The notes beneath the pieces were generated by a model. That model saw only the letters and a program-made list of their open reading frames with translations, had not been told where the DNA came from and did not search any database. Positions 5,272 to 7,618 of a stretch of 7,618 nt of DNA are shown in pieces. A program made the translations under genes and the position numbers. How positions within the stretch are numbered: the stretch's first letter is position 1; the number at the start of each line of letters is the position of its first letter. This DNA comes from an uncultured archaeon (GTDB lineage: Archaea > Halobacteriota > Methanosarcinia > Methanotrichales > Methanotrichaceae): NCBI GenBank assembly GCA_902385025.1, contig CABMDX010000360.1:1-7618 (forward strand). The letters are read 5' to 3'.

Positions 5272-7548
5272 ATGAATGCTGTAGTCTGGTTGGAAGAAGT
5301 AGGCAAGAATGACCTTTCCGTCGTGGGCGGCAAGGGTGCAAGCCTTGGTGAGATGATAAATATCGGTGTTCCCGTGCCCGGCGGTTTTGCGGTCACGGCC
5401 CAGGCCTTCAGGGATTTCATCAACAGAGCTGGCATTGCCGACAAGCTCTTCGAAGTCCTCAAGGTAGATGTTAACCAGGAGTCTGAGCTTCATCGTGCCG
5501 AGGAAGCAGCCAAGAAGCTCATCATGGATGCCGTAGTACCAAAGGATATCGAAGATGCCATAAAATCGCGCTATGATGAGCTGTGCAAGCGTGAGGGCAG
5601 GCAGGTGTTTGTGGCAGTAAGGTCCAGCGCCACTGCCGAGGATCTGCCGGATGCCAGTTTCGCGGGCCAGCAAGAGACTTACCTCAATATGAGGGGAGCA
5701 GATGACGTATTCAATGCCGTGCGCAAGTGCTGGGCATCTCTTTACGGAGCCAGAGCCATATTCTACCGTGTGGAGCAGGGCTTTGAGCATGACAAGGTCA
5801 ATTTATCTGCAATTGTGCAGAAGATGGTGGACTCGGAGAAGTCGGGCGTGATGTTCAGCTCTCAGCCCAGCACCGGCGAGCCACTGGTGGTCATAGAAGG
5901 GGCCTGGGGCCTGGGCGAGTCAGTCGTCAGCGGCAGCGTATCTCCAGACAACTTCGTGGTAGACAGGAAAACCAAGAACATCCTGAGCAAGTACATTGCT
6001 TCCAAGGAGATCATGATCATCAGAGACCCCAAGACCCAAAAGACGGTCACGGTCAAGGTCCCGGCTGAGAAGAGAGAGGCAGTAGTGCTTACGGATAGCG
6101 AGGCAGTTGAGCTCGCCAAATACGCCGAGATCCTGGAAAATCACTACGGCATCCCGCAGGATATCGAGTGGGGTGTTGAGAAGGACAAGATATACATTCT
6201 GCAGTCCCGCCCCATTACAACCATCAACAACGGCAAAAAGAAATCAGAGGCGGTAGGAAGCGGCAAGGTGCTGCTTACTGGCCTTGGAGCCGCACCTGGC
6301 GTTGCAAGCGGCATTGTCAGAATAATCAACAAAGGCAGAGACCTGGACAAGGTTAAGCAGGGAGACATTATGGTCACCAAGATGACCATGCCGGACATGG
6401 TTCCGGGAATGAAGCGCGCCGGGGCAATCGTCACCGACGAGGGTGGGATGGCCTGCCATGCCGCGATTGTGAGCCGCGAGCTGGGCTGCCCTGCAGTGGT
6501 TGGAACTAAAAAGGCCACCTCGGTCCTGAAGGACGGCATGGAGATAACCGTTGACGGCGGAAAGGGCATAGTCTATGAAGGGCGCATTGCCTTGGCATCG
6601 GAGGCCAAGCCTGCAGCTTCAGCCTCTGCCGCAGGCGTCGTCGTATCCAAGCCCATCACAGCCACCGAGATCAAGGTCAATATCAGCGAGCCAGACAGGA
6701 CTGCCGCTGCAGCTGCAACACTGGCAGATGGCGTGGGCCTGCTCAGAATTGAGCATATGATCCTCGGTCTCGGCAAGACTCCAAACTGGTACATCAAGGG
6801 CGGCAAGCAAGAGGAGTACATCGGAGAACTGGTCAAGGGCATCAAGACCGTAGCAGATGCCTTTTATCCCCGGCCTGTGTGGGTTCGCACCCTTGATGCC
6901 CCCACCGATGAGTTCAGGGCCATGGAGGGCGGCGAGGGAGAGCCTATTGAGCATAATCCCATGCTCGGCTGGCGCGGCATCAGGCGCGATCTGACTGAGA
7001 CCGAGCACTTCCGCCTGGAGATAAGGGCCTTCAAGAAGCTGCATGAGATGGGCCTCTCCAATGTCGGCATAATGCTGCCCATGGTGCAACACGTTCGCGA
7101 GTTTCAGAAGGCAAAGGCCATAATGGTCGATGAGGGTTTGGACCTCGAGAAGATCGATGTGGGCATCATGGTCGAAACGCCTGGCGCAGCTCTGACCATT
7201 GAGGACTTCATCGAGGACGGAATCGACTTCATCTCCTTCGGCACCAACGACCTGACCCAGTACACTCTGGCCGTGGATCGCAATAACGAGAATGTGGCCG
7301 GGCTTTACACAGAGCTTCACCCTGCAATCCTGAAGCTCATAGAGTATGTTGTGGAGCGCTGCAACGAGGCTGGAGTCAAGACCTCAATCTGCGGCCAGGC
7401 AGGCTCTTATCCCGAGATGGCCAAGAGGCTTGTTGAGATCGGCATCACCAGCATCTCAGCTAACATCGATGCTGTGGCGACTGTTCGGGAGACTGTAGCC
7501 CGCTCTGAGAAGATCCTCATGCTCAAAGCATTGAGGAATCGAGAATAA
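5272..7548 (+). CDS. ppsA: Phosphoenolpyruvate synthase (pyruvate, water dikinase)
   Basis: PpsA converts pyruvate, ATP and water to PEP, AMP and phosphate, opening gluconeogenesis in the cytoplasm; in a methanogen the pyruvate comes from acetyl-CoA and CO2. The 758-residue product has all three domains. The ATP-binding domain (1-320) includes VGGKGASLGEM (18-28), VRSSATAEDLPDASFAGQQ (116-134), GLGESVVSG (213-221), DIEWG (297-301) and QSRPIT (311-316). The swivelling phosphohistidine domain contains GGMACHAAIVSRE with the phosphorylated His396. An Ala/Ser-rich linker (about 444-460) leads to a C-terminal TIM barrel with DGVGLLRIEHM, VRTLDAPTDEFR, GTNDLTQYTLAVDR (657-670) and the catalytic Cys in ICGQAGS (Cys707). 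E. coli PpsA has 792 residues, so nothing large is missing and no intein is present. ATG 5218 would add 18 residues and could be a leaderless start; 5272 is preferred because family similarity begins there and a GGTG site precedes it. It diverges from moeA and is followed after 13 bases by another gene. Confidence 0.96.
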   Translation: MNAVVWLEEVGKNDLSVVGGKGASLGEMINIGVPVPGGFAVTAQAFRDFINRAGIADKLFEVLKVDVNQESELHRAEEAAKKLIMDAVVPKDIEDAIKSRYDELCKREGRQVFVAVRSSATAEDLPDASFAGQQETYLNMRGADDVFNAVRKCWASLYGARAIFYRVEQGFEHDKVNLSAIVQKMVDSEKSGVMFSSQPSTGEPLVVIEGAWGLGESVVSGSVSPDNFVVDRKTKNILSKYIASKEIMIIRDPKTQKTVTVKVPAEKREAVVLTDSEAVELAKYAEILENHYGIPQDIEWGVEKDKIYILQSRPITTINNGKKKSEAVGSGKVLLTGLGAAPGVASGIVRIINKGRDLDKVKQGDIMVTKMTMPDMVPGMKRAGAIVTDEGGMACHAAIVSRELGCPAVVGTKKATSVLKDGMEITVDGGKGIVYEGRIALASEAKPAASASAAGVVVSKPITATEIKVNISEPDRTAAAAATLADGVGLLRIEHMILGLGKTPNWYIKGGKQEEYIGELVKGIKTVADAFYPRPVWVRTLDAPTDEFRAMEGGEGEPIEHNPMLGWRGIRRDLTETEHFRLEIRAFKKLHEMGLSNVGIMLPMVQHVREFQKAKAIMVDEGLDLEKIDVGIMVETPGAALTIEDFIEDGIDFISFGTNDLTQYTLAVDRNNENVAGLYTELHPAILKLIEYVVERCNEAGVKTSICGQAGSYPEMAKRLVEIGITSISANIDAVATVRETVARSEKILMLKALRNRE

Positions 7549-7561
7549 AAGGTGCAATAGA

Positions 7562-7618
7562 ATGAGAGACAAAGCCCTTCCCGCAGATGAGGTAATGCGC
7601 ATCCTATTGGAGATGAGA
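7562..7618 (+). CDS. Start of a gene cut by the window edge; possibly tyrosine/aspartate decarboxylase MfnA
   Basis: An ATG 13 bases after the ppsA stop opens a frame that runs to the right edge, 19 codons in all. GGTG (7551-7554), seven bases before it, is a good ribosome binding site, so this is very probably a real gene in an operon with ppsA. The visible residues, ALPADEVMRILLEMR after MRDK, resemble the amphipathic N-terminal helix of methanogen MfnA, a PLP-dependent decarboxylase making tyramine for methanofuran, as I remember those proteins. Nineteen residues are too few to prove it: the gene is well supported, the product is a guess. Confidence 0.55.
   Translation, partial: MRDKALPADEVMRILLEMR

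Noticed and set aside
5139..5462. N-terminal extension of moeA by 108 codons to an ATG at 5462
   Set aside because: It would run antisense through the start of ppsA and across both promoters, and its sequence has no MoeA similarity; MoeA similarity begins at ATG 5138.
6619..7320. Long open frame of 233 codons on the minus strand inside ppsA
   Set aside because: It lies wholly opposite conserved TIM-barrel coding sequence of ppsA. Its length follows from the codon bias of ppsA, and the product looks like no protein family.
7390..7392. Possibility that ppsA carries an intein, as in some methanogens
   Set aside because: The conserved regions around His396 and Cys707 are uninterrupted and the protein has normal length.

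Overview
The window looks like chromosomal DNA from a methanogenic archaeon, most likely a Methanothrix (Methanosaeta)-type member of the acetate-using methanogens. That is inference from four things: a tetrahydromethanopterin glutamate ligase of the kind that makes tetrahydrosarcinapterin; archaeal TATA-like boxes (ATATATCC or its complement) in several promoter regions; GGTG-type ribosome binding sites; and frequent AGG/AGA arginine codons. No rRNA, tRNA, CRISPR array, insertion sequence or phage gene is visible. The content is mainly housekeeping and cofactor metabolism, and I do not see a convincing new multi-gene system.

Left part (1-1490, minus strand). A LysE-family membrane exporter (882-1490) lies upstream of a SAM-dependent methyltransferase of the leucine-carboxyl-methyltransferase-like family (1-704), which runs off the left edge. 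The 177 bases between them hold a weak promoter candidate and a 48-codon open stretch, in frame with the exporter and directly after its TGA stop, whose meaning is unclear.

Centre (1491-3986). A divergent intergenic region leads into mptN (1687-2571), which adds glutamate to tetrahydromethanopterin. It is followed by purA (2626-3909), adenylosuccinate synthetase of purine synthesis. A perfect 8-bp hairpin plus a run of eight T ends purA and separates it from the convergent moeA.

Right part (3987-7618). moeA (3987-5138, minus), for molybdenum insertion into molybdopterin, and ppsA (5272-7548, plus), PEP synthase, diverge from an AT-rich promoter region whose TATA boxes form an inverted repeat. 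Thirteen bases after ppsA a further gene begins (7562, cut by the right edge); its 19 visible residues faintly resemble the start of the methanofuran-pathway decarboxylase MfnA.

Together the genes serve biosynthesis in a methanogen. ppsA starts gluconeogenesis from pyruvate. purA supplies AMP. mptN finishes the C1 carrier tetrahydrosarcinapterin. moeA matures the molybdenum or tungsten cofactor needed, for example, by formylmethanofuran dehydrogenase.
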